Notes: generated by a model from the sequence alone, not told the origin. Counted from the first letter of the stretch, positions 1 through 8,500 are shown. The stretch is 64,000 nt of DNA from Bacillus sp. EB106-08-02-XG196 (GCF_013396335.1 NZ_JABWSY010000019.1:1-64000), one strand, 5' to 3'. Program-made: numbers and translations.

Positions 1-34
1 TTTTTTGAAAAATCGTAGGTTAGACTCTGATAAA

Positions 35-72
35 ATAAAAAATTGCCGAGAAAGATACCCTTTCTCGACAAT
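35..72 (-). terminator. Rho-independent terminator after topA
   Basis: On the minus strand a 13-bp stem (arms 42-54 and 60-72, one G:U pair) with a 5-nt loop is followed by a run of six T. It sits 22 bp after the topA stop codon and should end the topA transcript. Confidence 0.85.
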
Positions 73-93
73 CTGAGTGAGCTGAGCTCACCC

Positions 94-2172
94 TTAACTT
101 TGTGGTTCTTCTTTGTAATCACATTCCGTACATTGTACTTGGACGCCTTTTTTTAATTTCTTTTCAACAAGCGTTCCTTCGCATTTAGGACAGGCTCTTG
201 GTAAAGGTTTATCCCAGGAAATAAATTCGCATCCCGGAAATGTGTCACAGCCGTAAAAGATTCTTTTCTTCTTACTTTTACGCTCAATGATATTTCCTTC
301 TTTACATTTTGGACAAGTAACGCCAATTTCTTTTACAATGGCTTTTGTATTACGGCAATCCGGGAAATTGCTGCATGCCATAAATTTACCGTATCTGCCC
401 ATTTTAAATACCATTGGGCTTGTGCATAATTCACAATCCTCGCCTGCTGGCTCATCCTTAATTTCAACAGACTGCATCTCTTTTTCTGCAATAACAAGAT
501 GCTTCTCAAATTCTTGATAAAAACCATCAATGATTTCAACCCAGCGTACTTTACCATCCTCAACATTATCTAAATCCTGCTCCATTTTGGCAGTAAAATC
601 AGCATTGATAATATCTGGAAAGAATTCAAGAATCAATTCATCAACAATTTCACCTAATTCAGTAGGGACAAATCGTTTATTATCTAGTGTGACATATCCA
701 CGCTTTTGGATTGTATCCAAAGTTGGCGCATAGGTGGATGGACGTCCAATGCCTAGTTCTTCAAGTGTTCTAACCAATCTAGCCTCTGTATACCTTGGCG
801 GCGGCTGTGTAAAATGTTGTTTTGGTTCAATATCCTTTTTGAACACAACATCGCCTTCTTGAAGATTTGGAAGCATTTTGTCACGTTCTTCAACCTGATC
901 ATCTGAACCTTCCACGTATAGCTTCATAAATCCAGGAAACTTTATTTTTGATCCGGTTGCACGGAATATGACATTTCCATTCTGTAAGTCAACGCTCATT
1001 GTATCCATAACAGCCTGGGCCATTTGACTGGCTAAGAATCGTTCCCAAATTAATTTATAGAGACGAAGTTGGTCTCTTGATAGAAATTGTTTCAAACTAT
1101 TTGGTTCGCGTAATGTACTTGTCGGGCGGATAGCTTCGTGAGCATCCTGTGCATTTGATTGTTTTTTCTCTTTTCTTTGTTCTTCTTTTAAGTATTCCTG
1201 GCCATATTCCTGAAGAATATAATCCGCAGCCTCTTTTTGAGCTACTTCGGATATACGAGTTGAGTCTGTCCTCATATAGGTGATAAGACCAACTGTTCCA
1301 GACGAACCAAGCTCAATTCCCTCGTATAATTGCTGTGCCAGCATCATGGTTTTCTTAGCACGGAAATTGAGTTTTCTAGCCGCTTCCTGCTGAAGGGAGG
1401 AAGTGATAAACGGTGGAGAAGGATTTCGTTTACGCTCTTTTTTAGTTACCGAAACCACCTTGAAATTATCGCCTTCCATTTTTTTAAAAATCTCTTCAAC
1501 ATCCTGTTTTGATTTCAGTTCTGTTTTTTCTTTGTTAGCTAAAGAGAAATAAGAAGCACTAAAATGATCCTTTCCCTTAACCAACTCCCCTTCAATTGTC
1601 CAATATTCTTCAGGTACAAATGCTTTTATTTCCTTTTCTCGTTCGATGATTAATCGGACTGCAGTAGATTGAACTCGTCCTGCACTTAATCCTTTTTTCA
1701 CTTTTTTCCAAAGAAGCGGGCTAATATTATATCCAACTAAACGATCTAGAATCCTTCTAGCCTGCTGAGCATCGACTAAATCCATATTGATTGGACGCGG
1801 GTGCTTAAAGGATTCTTTAATTGCTTCTTTTGTAATTTCATTAAATACAACACGACAATCTGAATGTATATCTACATTTAAGCTATGTGCAAGGTGCCAG
1901 GCAATTGCTTCCCCTTCGCGATCCGGGTCAGCCGCGAGAAAAACTTTTTTTGCTTTTTTTGCGGCTGTTTTTAATTCCTTTAATACTGGACCTTTGCCGC
2001 GAATCGTAATGTATTTCGGTTCGTAACTATTTTCAACGTTTACACCCATTTGACTTCTAGGTAGATCCCGTACGTGCCCCATGGATGCTTTTACTTTATA
2101 TTTATTGCCTAAATAGCGTTCAATTGTTTTCGCTTTTGCGGGTGATTCAACAATTACAAGAAACTCTGACAT
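94..2172 (-). CDS. topA: DNA topoisomerase I (type IA)
   Basis: Relaxes negatively supercoiled DNA through a transient 5'-phosphotyrosine break. The protein is 692 aa, as expected for the Bacillus enzyme. It opens with a TOPRIM domain (VESPAKAKT near residue 10, DPDREGEA at 82-89). The catalytic tyrosine is Tyr299 in the GLITYMRTDS motif. The C-terminus carries three tetracysteine zinc ribbons (about 570-690), the form typical of Firmicutes. The ATG at 2172 is chosen because it lies 9 nt after a GAGGAGG ribosome site; an upstream TTG would fall within that site. It is followed by its own terminator and separated from dprA by an AT-rich gap. Confidence 0.98.
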   Translation of the reverse strand: MSEFLVIVESPAKAKTIERYLGNKYKVKASMGHVRDLPRSQMGVNVENSYEPKYITIRGKGPVLKELKTAAKKAKKVFLAADPDREGEAIAWHLAHSLNVDIHSDCRVVFNEITKEAIKESFKHPRPINMDLVDAQQARRILDRLVGYNISPLLWKKVKKGLSAGRVQSTAVRLIIEREKEIKAFVPEEYWTIEGELVKGKDHFSASYFSLANKEKTELKSKQDVEEIFKKMEGDNFKVVSVTKKERKRNPSPPFITSSLQQEAARKLNFRAKKTMMLAQQLYEGIELGSSGTVGLITYMRTDSTRISEVAQKEAADYILQEYGQEYLKEEQRKEKKQSNAQDAHEAIRPTSTLREPNSLKQFLSRDQLRLYKLIWERFLASQMAQAVMDTMSVDLQNGNVIFRATGSKIKFPGFMKLYVEGSDDQVEERDKMLPNLQEGDVVFKKDIEPKQHFTQPPPRYTEARLVRTLEELGIGRPSTYAPTLDTIQKRGYVTLDNKRFVPTELGEIVDELILEFFPDIINADFTAKMEQDLDNVEDGKVRWVEIIDGFYQEFEKHLVIAEKEMQSVEIKDEPAGEDCELCTSPMVFKMGRYGKFMACSNFPDCRNTKAIVKEIGVTCPKCKEGNIIERKSKKKRIFYGCDTFPGCEFISWDKPLPRACPKCEGTLVEKKLKKGVQVQCTECDYKEEPQS

Positions 2173-2507
2173 GCAAATTATCCTCCTCAAGTACTTACAA
2201 AAACCTTATCCCTGATTTTTTCCATTTATATGATCATTTTTTAAAAATTGGAAAAAGTATTCATAATTAATACTTCTTATTCTTAAACAAATACCTATTG
2301 ATGTCAATAACGACGAAACCGTTTACAACTAGTTAATGATAATAATACGCCAAATTATTCCTATTTACACATTCTTTTTTTCAAATATCTGTTGGAAAAT
2401 GTATAACATATTAGAAATAATTTCAAGCTTTTTTAGAATAAATCTCCAATAATATGAAAAAAACTTTAAAAAACTGCGAATTTATTTTAAATAAAATTGA
2501 AATTCAA
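2173..2507. other. AT-rich gap between dprA and topA with candidate topA promoter
   Basis: This is the longest gene-free stretch in the window (335 bp with the corrected topA start). I see no credible ORF in it. On the minus strand it holds a perfect TTGACA (2302-2307) with a weak TAAGAA -10 (2280-2285), the TopA ribosome site, and an inverted repeat AAGTATT-N7-AATACTT (2255-2275) in the predicted topA leader. A second TTGAAA/TACATT-like pair lies further upstream. No clear dprA terminator is visible. Confidence 0.6.
2280..2307 (-). promoter_or_regulatory. Candidate sigma-A promoter for topA
   Basis: Minus-strand TTGACA is followed after 16 nt by TAAGAA. The -35 is perfect but the -10 matches only half of the consensus. 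The start site would lie about 100 bp before the topA ATG, upstream of the AAGTATT inverted repeat. Confidence 0.4.
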
Positions 2508-3380
2508 TTAAGGGTATAACCGAAGTTCATCTAAAATATCCTCGCTGCTCATTACAGGTTTTGCCCCCTGCTGAATTAGGTCATTTGTACCCAATGAATA
2601 CGGATTAAAGATACTTCCAGGCAGCGAAAAAACTTCACGGCCTTCATTGACCGCATAATTAGCCGTGATCAGAGATCCACTTTTTCGTTTTGCTTCTATT
2701 ATAAATGTCCCGTTTGACATCCCGCTGATGATTCGGTTGCGGGCTGGAAAATGCCATCGTTCCGGCTTCGTATTTGGCGGATATTCTGAAACAACTAGCT
2801 GTGTTTTCATCATTTCTCTTGCTAATTCAGTATTTTCCTTAGGATATATACGATTCAATCCACCAGCTATTACAGCAATGGTATCTCCGCCATTCTTCAT
2901 TGCGTTCTCATGCGCGAGAGTATCTATACCATTAGCTAAACCGCTGACAATAACCACTCCTGTTTCCACTAATGGTGGAAACAGTAACCGAATGGCACTC
3001 TTACCATACTGGGTTGCCTGTCGGGAACCTACTACTGCAAGCTTTGGCTGTTTTGCAAGTAAAGAGAGATTTCCTTTTGCAAATAACACCCAAGGTGGCT
3101 GATAGATTTCTTTTAATAGGCTGGGATAATTTTCATCAAGGATTGTTATAGCCTTTATTCCGTTTTTTTCATATTGTCGGATTTGTTCAATGATGATTTC
3201 GGATTGTAAAAAAGTTGTGGAAGGAAGGTTTGTGTGTGCAGTGGAAGAGAATAAGTTTTGTTGGATGTAACGCGGTTTCATTTGGAGAGATGGGTCTCTC
3301 ATTATATATTGTAAAACTGCACTCCACGAAATACCTGGGTAGTGCATTAAAGCAATGAGTTTTTCTCTAATATCATCCAT
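2508..3380 (-). CDS. dprA: DNA-processing protein DprA (Smf)
   Basis: Loads RecA onto incoming single-stranded DNA during natural transformation and protects that DNA. The 290-aa protein shows the DprA Rossmann-like fold: AVVGSRQAT near residue 115, the SGLANGIDTLAHENA segment, and the FPARNRIISG motif. A helical N-terminal extension precedes it (residues 1-70). The start ATG follows GGAGG by 6 nt. It lies between sucD and topA, the conserved Bacillaceae position. Its transcript probably relies on read-through from sucCD or a weak local promoter, since only 69 bp separate it from sucD. Confidence 0.96.
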   Translation of the reverse strand: MDDIREKLIALMHYPGISWSAVLQYIMRDPSLQMKPRYIQQNLFSSTAHTNLPSTTFLQSEIIIEQIRQYEKNGIKAITILDENYPSLLKEIYQPPWVLFAKGNLSLLAKQPKLAVVGSRQATQYGKSAIRLLFPPLVETGVVIVSGLANGIDTLAHENAMKNGGDTIAVIAGGLNRIYPKENTELAREMMKTQLVVSEYPPNTKPERWHFPARNRIISGMSNGTFIIEAKRKSGSLITANYAVNEGREVFSLPGSIFNPYSLGTNDLIQQGAKPVMSSEDILDELRLYP

Positions 3381-3401
3381 ACTTTGCCTCCATTATTAAT
3401 G

Positions 3402-3441
3402 AAAAAAGAAGAAATAGTCCCTCGTTTGAAGGGACTATTTC
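3402..3441 (-). terminator. Terminator after sucD
   Basis: A perfect 12-bp stem (arms 3411-3422 and 3430-3441, 7-nt loop) is followed on the minus strand by TTCTTTTTTC. It begins 8 bp after the sucD stop and lies just before dprA, so it ends or attenuates the sucCD transcript. Confidence 0.85.
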
Positions 3442-3449
3442 TACTATTC

Positions 3450-4352
3450 TTAGTGTGTTATACACTTATCATATATACCTTGTTCTTTTAGGACTTCAAT
3501 TAACGTTTCACCCATAACAGATGGTGTGTCAGCAACTTTAATTCCGCATTCATTCATAACACGAATTTTCTCATCTGCTGTACCTTTACCGCCTGAAATG
3601 ATTGCACCAGCATGGCCCATACGCTTTCCAGGAGGTGCTGTACGGCCGCCGATAAAGCCGACAACAGGTTTAGTCATATTTGCCTTTACCCACTCAGCCG
3701 CTTCTTCCTCAGCTGTACCGCCAATTTCACCAATCATGATAACGGCATATGTTTCCGGATCTTCATTAAATGCTTTTAAGACATCGATGAAGTTTGTGCC
3801 ATTAACTGGGTCGCCGCCGATTCCCACAGCAGTAGTTTGACCAATTCCTGCTTGTGTTAACTGATGAACAGCTTCATACGTTAGTGTTCCAGAGCGGGAA
3901 ACAACGCCAACATGACCTTTTGTATGGATGTATCCAGGCATGATACCAATTTTACATTCATCTGCCGTGATAACACCTGGGCAGTTAGGACCTACCAAGC
4001 GCGTCTTTTTACCTTCCATATAACGTTTAACCTTAACCATATCTAATACTGGAATGTGCTCAGTAATACAGATGGCTAAATCCAATTCAGCATCAACCGC
4101 TTCGATAATAGCATCGGCTGCAAATGGTGCTGGAACATAGATAACAGAAGCAGTAGCGCCTGTAACAGCAACAGCCTCTTTCACTGTATTATAAACTGGT
4201 ACTCCTTCAACCTCCATGCCGCCTTTTCCAGGAGTGGTCCCAGCAACAATTTGTGTTCCGTATTCAAGCATTTGTTTTGTATGAAAAAGGGCAGTTGAAC
4301 CTGTAATCCCTTGCACAATTACTTTTGTATCTTTATTAATAAAAACGCTCAC
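3450..4352 (-). CDS. sucD: Succinyl-CoA synthetase, alpha subunit (ADP-forming)
   Basis: TCA-cycle enzyme subunit that binds CoA and carries the phosphohistidine. The 300-aa protein has the N-terminal CoA-binding fold (VQGITGSTALFHT near residues 13-25) and the phosphorylated His247 in the GHAGAI motif. It starts with GTG at 4352 after an AAAGGGG ribosome site. It follows sucC by 23 bp in a two-gene operon with a terminator directly after it. The bacterial alpha/beta pair forms the complete enzyme. Confidence 0.98.
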   Translation of the reverse strand: MSVFINKDTKVIVQGITGSTALFHTKQMLEYGTQIVAGTTPGKGGMEVEGVPVYNTVKEAVAVTGATASVIYVPAPFAADAIIEAVDAELDLAICITEHIPVLDMVKVKRYMEGKKTRLVGPNCPGVITADECKIGIMPGYIHTKGHVGVVSRSGTLTYEAVHQLTQAGIGQTTAVGIGGDPVNGTNFIDVLKAFNEDPETYAVIMIGEIGGTAEEEAAEWVKANMTKPVVGFIGGRTAPPGKRMGHAGAIISGGKGTADEKIRVMNECGIKVADTPSVMGETLIEVLKEQGIYDKCITH

Positions 4353-4375
4353 GTTAATTCCCCTTTCTTTCGATC

Positions 4376-5536
4376 CTATTTCACAAGTGAAACGATTTTT
4401 TGTGCACCGTCAGCCATTGATTCTGCAGGAGTGATAGCCAAACCAGACTCAGCAAGAATTTTCTTACCTAAATCAACGTTTGTTCCCTCTAAACGCACAA
4501 CCAGAGGTACACTTAGTTGAACCTGCTTAGCAGCCTCTACAACACCCTCAGCAATGACATCACATTTCATGATTCCGCCAAAAATATTAACAAAAATACC
4601 TTTTACGTTTGGATCAGAAAGGATAATTTTGAATGCTTCTGTAACTTTCTCAGCTGTTGCACCGCCCCCAACATCAAGGAAGTTTGCCGGATCGCCGCCA
4701 TAGTGCTTAACAATATCCATTGTTGCCATTGCAAGGCCGGCACCATTTACCATACAGCCGATATTTCCATCTAATGAAATATAACTTAAATCATATTTAG
4801 ATGCTTCGATTTCCTTTGGATCTTCTTCTTCAAGATCACGGTATTCAAGTATATCTTTTTGACGATATAAAGCATTTGAGTCAAAGTTTAACTTTGCATC
4901 TAGTGCCATTACTTTTCCATCTCCAGTTACAACCAATGGGTTGATTTCGGCGATTGAACAATCCTTTTCAATGTAGGCACTATATAAGCCCATCATGAAT
5001 TTAACAGCTTGATTTACTAACTCTTTTGGAATGTTGATATTGAATGCAATGCGGCGTGCCTGATATGGCATTAAGCCAACAACCGGATCAATTTCTTCTT
5101 TGAAGATTTTCTCCGGAGTTTTTTCTGCTACTTCTTCAATTTCAGTTCCGCCCTCTTCAGATGCCATAAGCACAACTTTTGAAGTAGCACGGTCTAAGAC
5201 AAGGCCCACGTAATATTCTTTTTTAATATCGCAGCCCTCTTCAATTAATAGTCGCTTTACTTCTTTACCTTCAGGACCAGTTTGGTGTGTAACCAAAGTT
5301 TTTCCGAGGATTTCGCTTGCATATGTACGCACTTCTTCAAGGTTTTTAGCAACCTTTACTCCGCCGGCTTTACCCCTGCCGCCAGCATGGATTTGCGCCT
5401 TTACTACACATACTTGTGTACCTAATTCCTTTGCGGCTTCCACTGCTTCTTCAACACTGAATGCCACTTTGCCATTAGGAACACTTACCCCATATTTTCT
5501 GAGGATTTCTTTCCCCTGATACTCATGGATATTCAT
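4376..5536 (-). CDS. sucC: Succinyl-CoA synthetase, beta subunit
   Basis: Nucleotide-binding partner of SucD, converting succinyl-CoA, ADP and phosphate to succinate, CoA and ATP. The 386-aa protein begins MNIHEYQGKEILRKYGV, the standard ATP-grasp N-terminus, and keeps the QIHAGGRGKAGGVK nucleotide-binding loop near residue 45 and the GGI..CDVIAEG region in the C-terminal ligase domain. Start 5536 is chosen over upstream candidates because of the AGGAGGATGGGAA ribosome site directly before it. A sigma-A-like promoter and a possible catabolite-response element lie upstream. Confidence 0.98.
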   Translation of the reverse strand: MNIHEYQGKEILRKYGVSVPNGKVAFSVEEAVEAAKELGTQVCVVKAQIHAGGRGKAGGVKVAKNLEEVRTYASEILGKTLVTHQTGPEGKEVKRLLIEEGCDIKKEYYVGLVLDRATSKVVLMASEEGGTEIEEVAEKTPEKIFKEEIDPVVGLMPYQARRIAFNINIPKELVNQAVKFMMGLYSAYIEKDCSIAEINPLVVTGDGKVMALDAKLNFDSNALYRQKDILEYRDLEEEDPKEIEASKYDLSYISLDGNIGCMVNGAGLAMATMDIVKHYGGDPANFLDVGGGATAEKVTEAFKIILSDPNVKGIFVNIFGGIMKCDVIAEGVVEAAKQVQLSVPLVVRLEGTNVDLGKKILAESGLAITPAESMADGAQKIVSLVK

Positions 5537-5581
5537 TTCCCATCCTCCTATCAAACTCTTCAAAAAATTGACTCCGTTTTC

Positions 5582-5610
5582 ATTTTATAGAATGACAGAT
5601 ACCTTGTCCA
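5582..5610 (-). promoter_or_regulatory. Sigma-A-type promoter for sucCD
   Basis: On the minus strand TGGACA (5605-5610) and TAAAAT (5582-5587) are separated by 17 nt; each hexamer matches five of six consensus bases. The start site would lie about 40 bp before the sucC ATG. Confidence 0.6.
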
Positions 5611-5668
5611 CCATTATGCGTAAAAAAATTATTATCCTCATAATATTATGAATTCTCACGCCCAGCAA

Positions 5669-5682
5669 ATAAAGCGCTTTCA
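5669..5682 (-). promoter_or_regulatory. Possible CcpA cre site upstream of sucC
   Basis: The minus strand reads TGAAAGCGCTTTAT, which fits the cre consensus TGWNANCGNTNWCA except for its last two bases and has a palindromic AAAGCGCTTT core. It is about 60 bp upstream of the sucC -35 box. TCA-cycle genes are plausible carbon-catabolite targets, but the position is unusual for direct roadblock repression. Confidence 0.35.
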
Positions 5683-5721
5683 TAAAATATGAAGCCAAAA
5701 ATTAACAACTAATTACTTTTT

Positions 5722-5765
5722 AACAATAACAAAACAAGCAATAAGCAGCTTGTTTTGTTATTGTT
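5722..5765. repeat. Perfect 18-bp inverted repeat containing the rnhB stop codon
   Basis: Arms 5722-5739 and 5748-5765 are perfectly complementary with an 8-nt loop. The right arm covers the last codons and stop of rnhB. On the minus strand the stem is followed by AAAAAG instead of a T-run, so it is not a classical terminator; it could protect the 3' end of the mRNA. Confidence 0.8.
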
Positions 5766-6534
5766 CTTGAAACATGTCCTTAATTGGCGCAAAGCTCTTT
5801 CGATGATAGGGCGTAATGTCATGCTTTTGAATCGCCAAGATATGTTCTTTTGTCCCATACCCCATGTTACGCTCGAAGCCATATTCCGGAAATTCAGCTG
5901 ATAATTTTATCATAAGAGAATCTCTTGCCACTTTTGCTACGATGGAAGCTGCCGCTATCGAAACGCTCTTCGCATCCCCTTTTATGATAGGCTCAACAAT
6001 ATAAGGTGTTTCTAGCTTTACAGCGTCAACCAGTAAAATCTCTGGATTTATAGTTAGTGAAGCAATTGCCGCTTTCATCGCCTTTTTAGTAGCTTCGTAA
6101 ATATTGATAGAATCAACTTCAGCTGCATCAATCATTGCGACACTAACAGCTATTGCTTTACTTCTAATGATTTCATCATATTCAGTCCGCTTTTTCTCTG
6201 AAAGTTTTTTTGAATCATCAATACCTGGTAAGTAAAAATCCTTTGGTAAAATAACTGCCGCTGCTACTACTGGACCTGCAAGCGGCCCCCTGCCTACTTC
6301 GTCGACACCAGCAATATATTTATATCCCTGGACACGCCATTTATTTTCATAGACATTCATTTCAAGAAACTTTTCCTGAAGTTGTCGTTCTTGTTCCATT
6401 TTCCTATGCCATTTATGTATTAAATGTTGAACCCCTTTACGCTCATCCTGCTGGAGTTTTTGGAATATAGGGTCACTTTCAGCCTTGATGCCATTAAGCT
6501 GTTGTTCTATTTCTGCTATTGTCTGTACTTTCAT
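5758..6534 (-). CDS. rnhB: Ribonuclease HII
   Basis: Removes RNA from RNA-DNA hybrids and misincorporated ribonucleotides. The 258-aa protein has a helical N-terminal extension (1-70) typical of Bacillus RnhB, then the catalytic core with GVDEVGRGPLAGP (Asp78, Glu79), a downstream DSKKLS motif and LLVDAVKL with the third acidic residue. I chose ATG 6534, which follows GGGTGA; a GTG three codons earlier is possible. It lies directly after rbgA. In B. subtilis ylqG and ylqH separate rnhB from sucC, but here only about 220 bp of non-coding DNA does. Confidence 0.96.
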   Translation of the reverse strand: MKVQTIAEIEQQLNGIKAESDPIFQKLQQDERKGVQHLIHKWHRKMEQERQLQEKFLEMNVYENKWRVQGYKYIAGVDEVGRGPLAGPVVAAAVILPKDFYLPGIDDSKKLSEKKRTEYDEIIRSKAIAVSVAMIDAAEVDSINIYEATKKAMKAAIASLTINPEILLVDAVKLETPYIVEPIIKGDAKSVSIAAASIVAKVARDSLMIKLSAEFPEYGFERNMGYGTKEHILAIQKHDITPYHRKSFAPIKDMFQEQ

Positions 6535-6593
6535 TTTCTTCACCCGTTGTAATAATACCTTCTCCTCCGTTTATTTACAATGACCAAAAATAA

Positions 6594-6620
6594 ACAAAAA
6601 AACTCACCACATGGAGAGTT
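6594..6620 (-). terminator. Terminator after rbgA
   Basis: Eight-bp stem with one mismatch (arms 6601-6608 and 6613-6620, loop of 4) followed by seven T on the minus strand. It lies within 10 bp of the rbgA stop codon. Confidence 0.6.
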
Positions 6621-6627
6621 CATTTGT

Positions 6628-7503
6628 TTATTTATTTTCAATTTTATCCGCTATATCGCTAGGTCTTTCGAAAGTCACCGGTCCAAATTTCTCAGATCTA
6701 ATTTCTCTAATAACTAACTCTGAAACTTTATCATAGTCAACGACTCCCCCAGCCCCAAGACAGCCTCTAAGCTCACCAATTTGGTCAAACATCTCCACGA
6801 CGTTTTCTGGGACTGATTCAAGCTTATAGCGGTCCTTAAGTCTCTCTGGATAATTCTCTTCTAAAAACTTAATCGAAAAAACAACGAGGTCCTGCAAATT
6901 CAGAAGAGTGTCTTTGATTGCTCCCGTTACAGCTAACTTCTTTCCAACCTCTTGGTCTTCAAACTTTGGCCATAGAATTCCCGGGGTATCTAATAACTCT
7001 AACTCTTTTCCTACTTTAATCCACTGCTGTGCTTTTGTTACTCCTGGCATATTTCCTGTCTTTGCAATGTTTTTCTTTGCAAGTCGATTGATTAATGTTG
7101 ATTTTCCGGCATTGGGGATTCCAACAATCATGGCACGAATGGCTCTTGGATTGACAACACCCTTTGCTCTTAATCGATCAAACTTGTCCTTTAAGATTTC
7201 ATGGGATGCCTTTACAATATCCTTCATACCCTCTCCAGCTTGAGAGTTAATAGCGATTGCTTTTATTCCTCTCTTAGCAAAATAGGCAATCCATTCTTTT
7301 GTGATTGCTTTATCTGCTAAATCGGCTTTATTTAAGAGGACCAGTCTTGGTTTATGTTGAATAATTACATCAATCATTGGGTTGCGAGACGAATATGGAA
7401 TTCTTGCATCCACCAATTCGTAAATAATATCTACTAGTTTTAATTTTTCCGTGACTTCTCTTCGAGCCTTTGCCATATGGCCTGGAAACCATTGGATTGT
7501 CAA
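6628..7503 (-). CDS. rbgA: Ribosome biogenesis GTPase RbgA (YlqF)
   Basis: Circularly permuted GTPase needed for late assembly of the 50S subunit. The 291-aa protein shows the permuted order: G4 (NKAD, 58-61) precedes G1 (GIPNAGKST, 128-136) and G3 (DTPG, near 175). The C-terminal helical domain follows. The start is a TTG at 7503, 8 nt after AGGAGG; this gives the family N-terminus MTIQWFPGHMAKARRE. A GTG three codons upstream sits inside the ribosome site and is rejected. It lies between the signal peptidase gene and rnhB. Confidence 0.96.
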   Translation of the reverse strand: MTIQWFPGHMAKARREVTEKLKLVDIIYELVDARIPYSSRNPMIDVIIQHKPRLVLLNKADLADKAITKEWIAYFAKRGIKAIAINSQAGEGMKDIVKASHEILKDKFDRLRAKGVVNPRAIRAMIVGIPNAGKSTLINRLAKKNIAKTGNMPGVTKAQQWIKVGKELELLDTPGILWPKFEDQEVGKKLAVTGAIKDTLLNLQDLVVFSIKFLEENYPERLKDRYKLESVPENVVEMFDQIGELRGCLGAGGVVDYDKVSELVIREIRSEKFGPVTFERPSDIADKIENK

Positions 7504-7521
7504 AGCAGCCACCTCCTAAAT

Positions 7522-8073
7522 CTATTTCACGATGTGTGCATCTTTTAATGGCCAGTATACAATACTTGTTTTACCGATTATTTTGTCCATTGCGATGGTT
7601 CCAATATGCCTGCTGTCTTTGCTGAAACGACGGTTATCCCCCATTACGAACAATTCCCCTTCTGGTACTATTTCAGTACCTGCAGGAGTTTCTTCAAGTG
7701 TAAAAGGATCAGTTAGAGGGCCTTCGACTTTCTTCTTGTACTCATCCAAATAAGGTTCTTCGTACGCTTTTCCATTTACATATAAAGTATCATCTTTATA
7801 TTCGATACGGTCACCTGGAAGTCCGATGACTCTTTTTATATAATCCTTCTGTTCAGGCGCATGAAAGACGATAATATCAAACCGTTTTGGCTCACCTATA
7901 TTATAGCTTAGCTTGTTCACTATCATACGGTCTTGGTGTTGCAGCGTGGGCATCATCGATAGCCCGTCTACTACAATTGGTGCAAAAAGAAAGTAACGAA
8001 TGACAGCTGCCAATACAACTGCAATTAAAAGCGCCTTCGTCCATTCCCAAAGTTCATTTTTCTTCTTAATCAT
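7522..8073 (-). CDS. lepB: Type I signal peptidase
   Basis: Membrane-bound Ser/Lys protease that removes signal peptides from exported proteins. The 183-aa protein has one N-terminal membrane segment (about 12-30), then the catalytic Ser39 in VDGLSMMPT and Lys80 in YIKRVIGLPGD, plus the C-terminal GDNRRFSKDSRHIG box. The size matches the short SipS-type enzymes. The frame stays open far upstream, but the ATG at 8073 preceded by GGTGGGGA gives the correct N-terminus. It lies between rplS and rbgA, after the rplS terminator. Confidence 0.95.
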   Translation of the reverse strand: MIKKKNELWEWTKALLIAVVLAAVIRYFLFAPIVVDGLSMMPTLQHQDRMIVNKLSYNIGEPKRFDIIVFHAPEQKDYIKRVIGLPGDRIEYKDDTLYVNGKAYEEPYLDEYKKKVEGPLTDPFTLEETPAGTEIVPEGELFVMGDNRRFSKDSRHIGTIAMDKIIGKTSIVYWPLKDAHIVK

Positions 8074-8120
8074 CTTTTGTTCCCCACCAATCACAAAAAA
8101 ATGTTTGATAAGATATGTAC

Positions 8121-8148
8121 GAAAAAAGAGCTTGCAAAGCAAGCTCCT
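8121..8148 (-). terminator. Terminator after rplS
   Basis: Stem GAGCTTGC/GCAAGCTC (arms 8128-8135 and 8139-8146) with a 3-nt loop, followed by TTTTTTC on the minus strand, starting about 10 bp after the rplS stop. Confidence 0.88.
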
Positions 8149-8155
8149 TCTTTTA

Positions 8156-8500
8156 TTATCGAATTTCTTTAATACGAGCTTTTTTACCACGAAGTTTACG
8201 TAAGTAGTATAGCTTAGCACGGCGAACTTTACCGCGGCGCAATACTTCAAGCTTCGCAATTTTAGGTGTGTGTACAGGGAAAGTACGCTCAACGCCTACT
8301 CCGTAAGATACCTTACGAACTGTGAAAGTTTCGCTAATGCCACCACCACGACGCTTAATCACTACACCTTCGAATAACTGAATACGCTCACGAGTACCCT
8401 CGACAACCTTAACGTGTACACGTACAGTATCACCAGGACGAAACGCAGGTAAATCAGAACGAAGTTGTTCTTTTGTGATTTCTTCAATCAAATGTTGCAT
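8156..8500 (-). CDS. rplS: 50S ribosomal protein L19
   Basis: Structural protein at the 30S-50S interface. The 114-aa protein contains the conserved RPGDTVRVHVKVVEG segment, the FEGVVIKRRGGG loop and the ERTFPVHTPKI block. The ATG at 8500 is preferred over an in-frame ATG three codons earlier because AAGGAG lies 9 nt before 8500 but directly abuts the upstream ATG. It is the last gene of the rimM-trmD-rplS group but appears to have its own promoter, a 5' leader of about 108 nt and a terminator. Confidence 0.98.
   Translation of the reverse strand: MQHLIEEITKEQLRSDLPAFRPGDTVRVHVKVVEGTRERIQLFEGVVIKRRGGGISETFTVRKVSYGVGVERTFPVHTPKIAKLEVLRRGKVRRAKLYYLRKLRGKKARIKEIR

Noticed and set aside
77..91. 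Perfect palindrome GTGAGCTGAGCTCAC at the topA 3' end
   Set aside because: With a one-base centre it cannot form an ordinary RNA hairpin of full length, and it lies next to a clear terminator; no function can be supported.
2665..3102. Plus-strand open frame of about 145 codons opposite dprA
   Set aside because: Antisense to the conserved DprA core with no upstream ribosome site.
8074..8292. 73-residue N-terminal extension of the signal peptidase
   Set aside because: It would cover the rplS terminator and the end of rplS; a proper ribosome site precedes the internal ATG at 8073.
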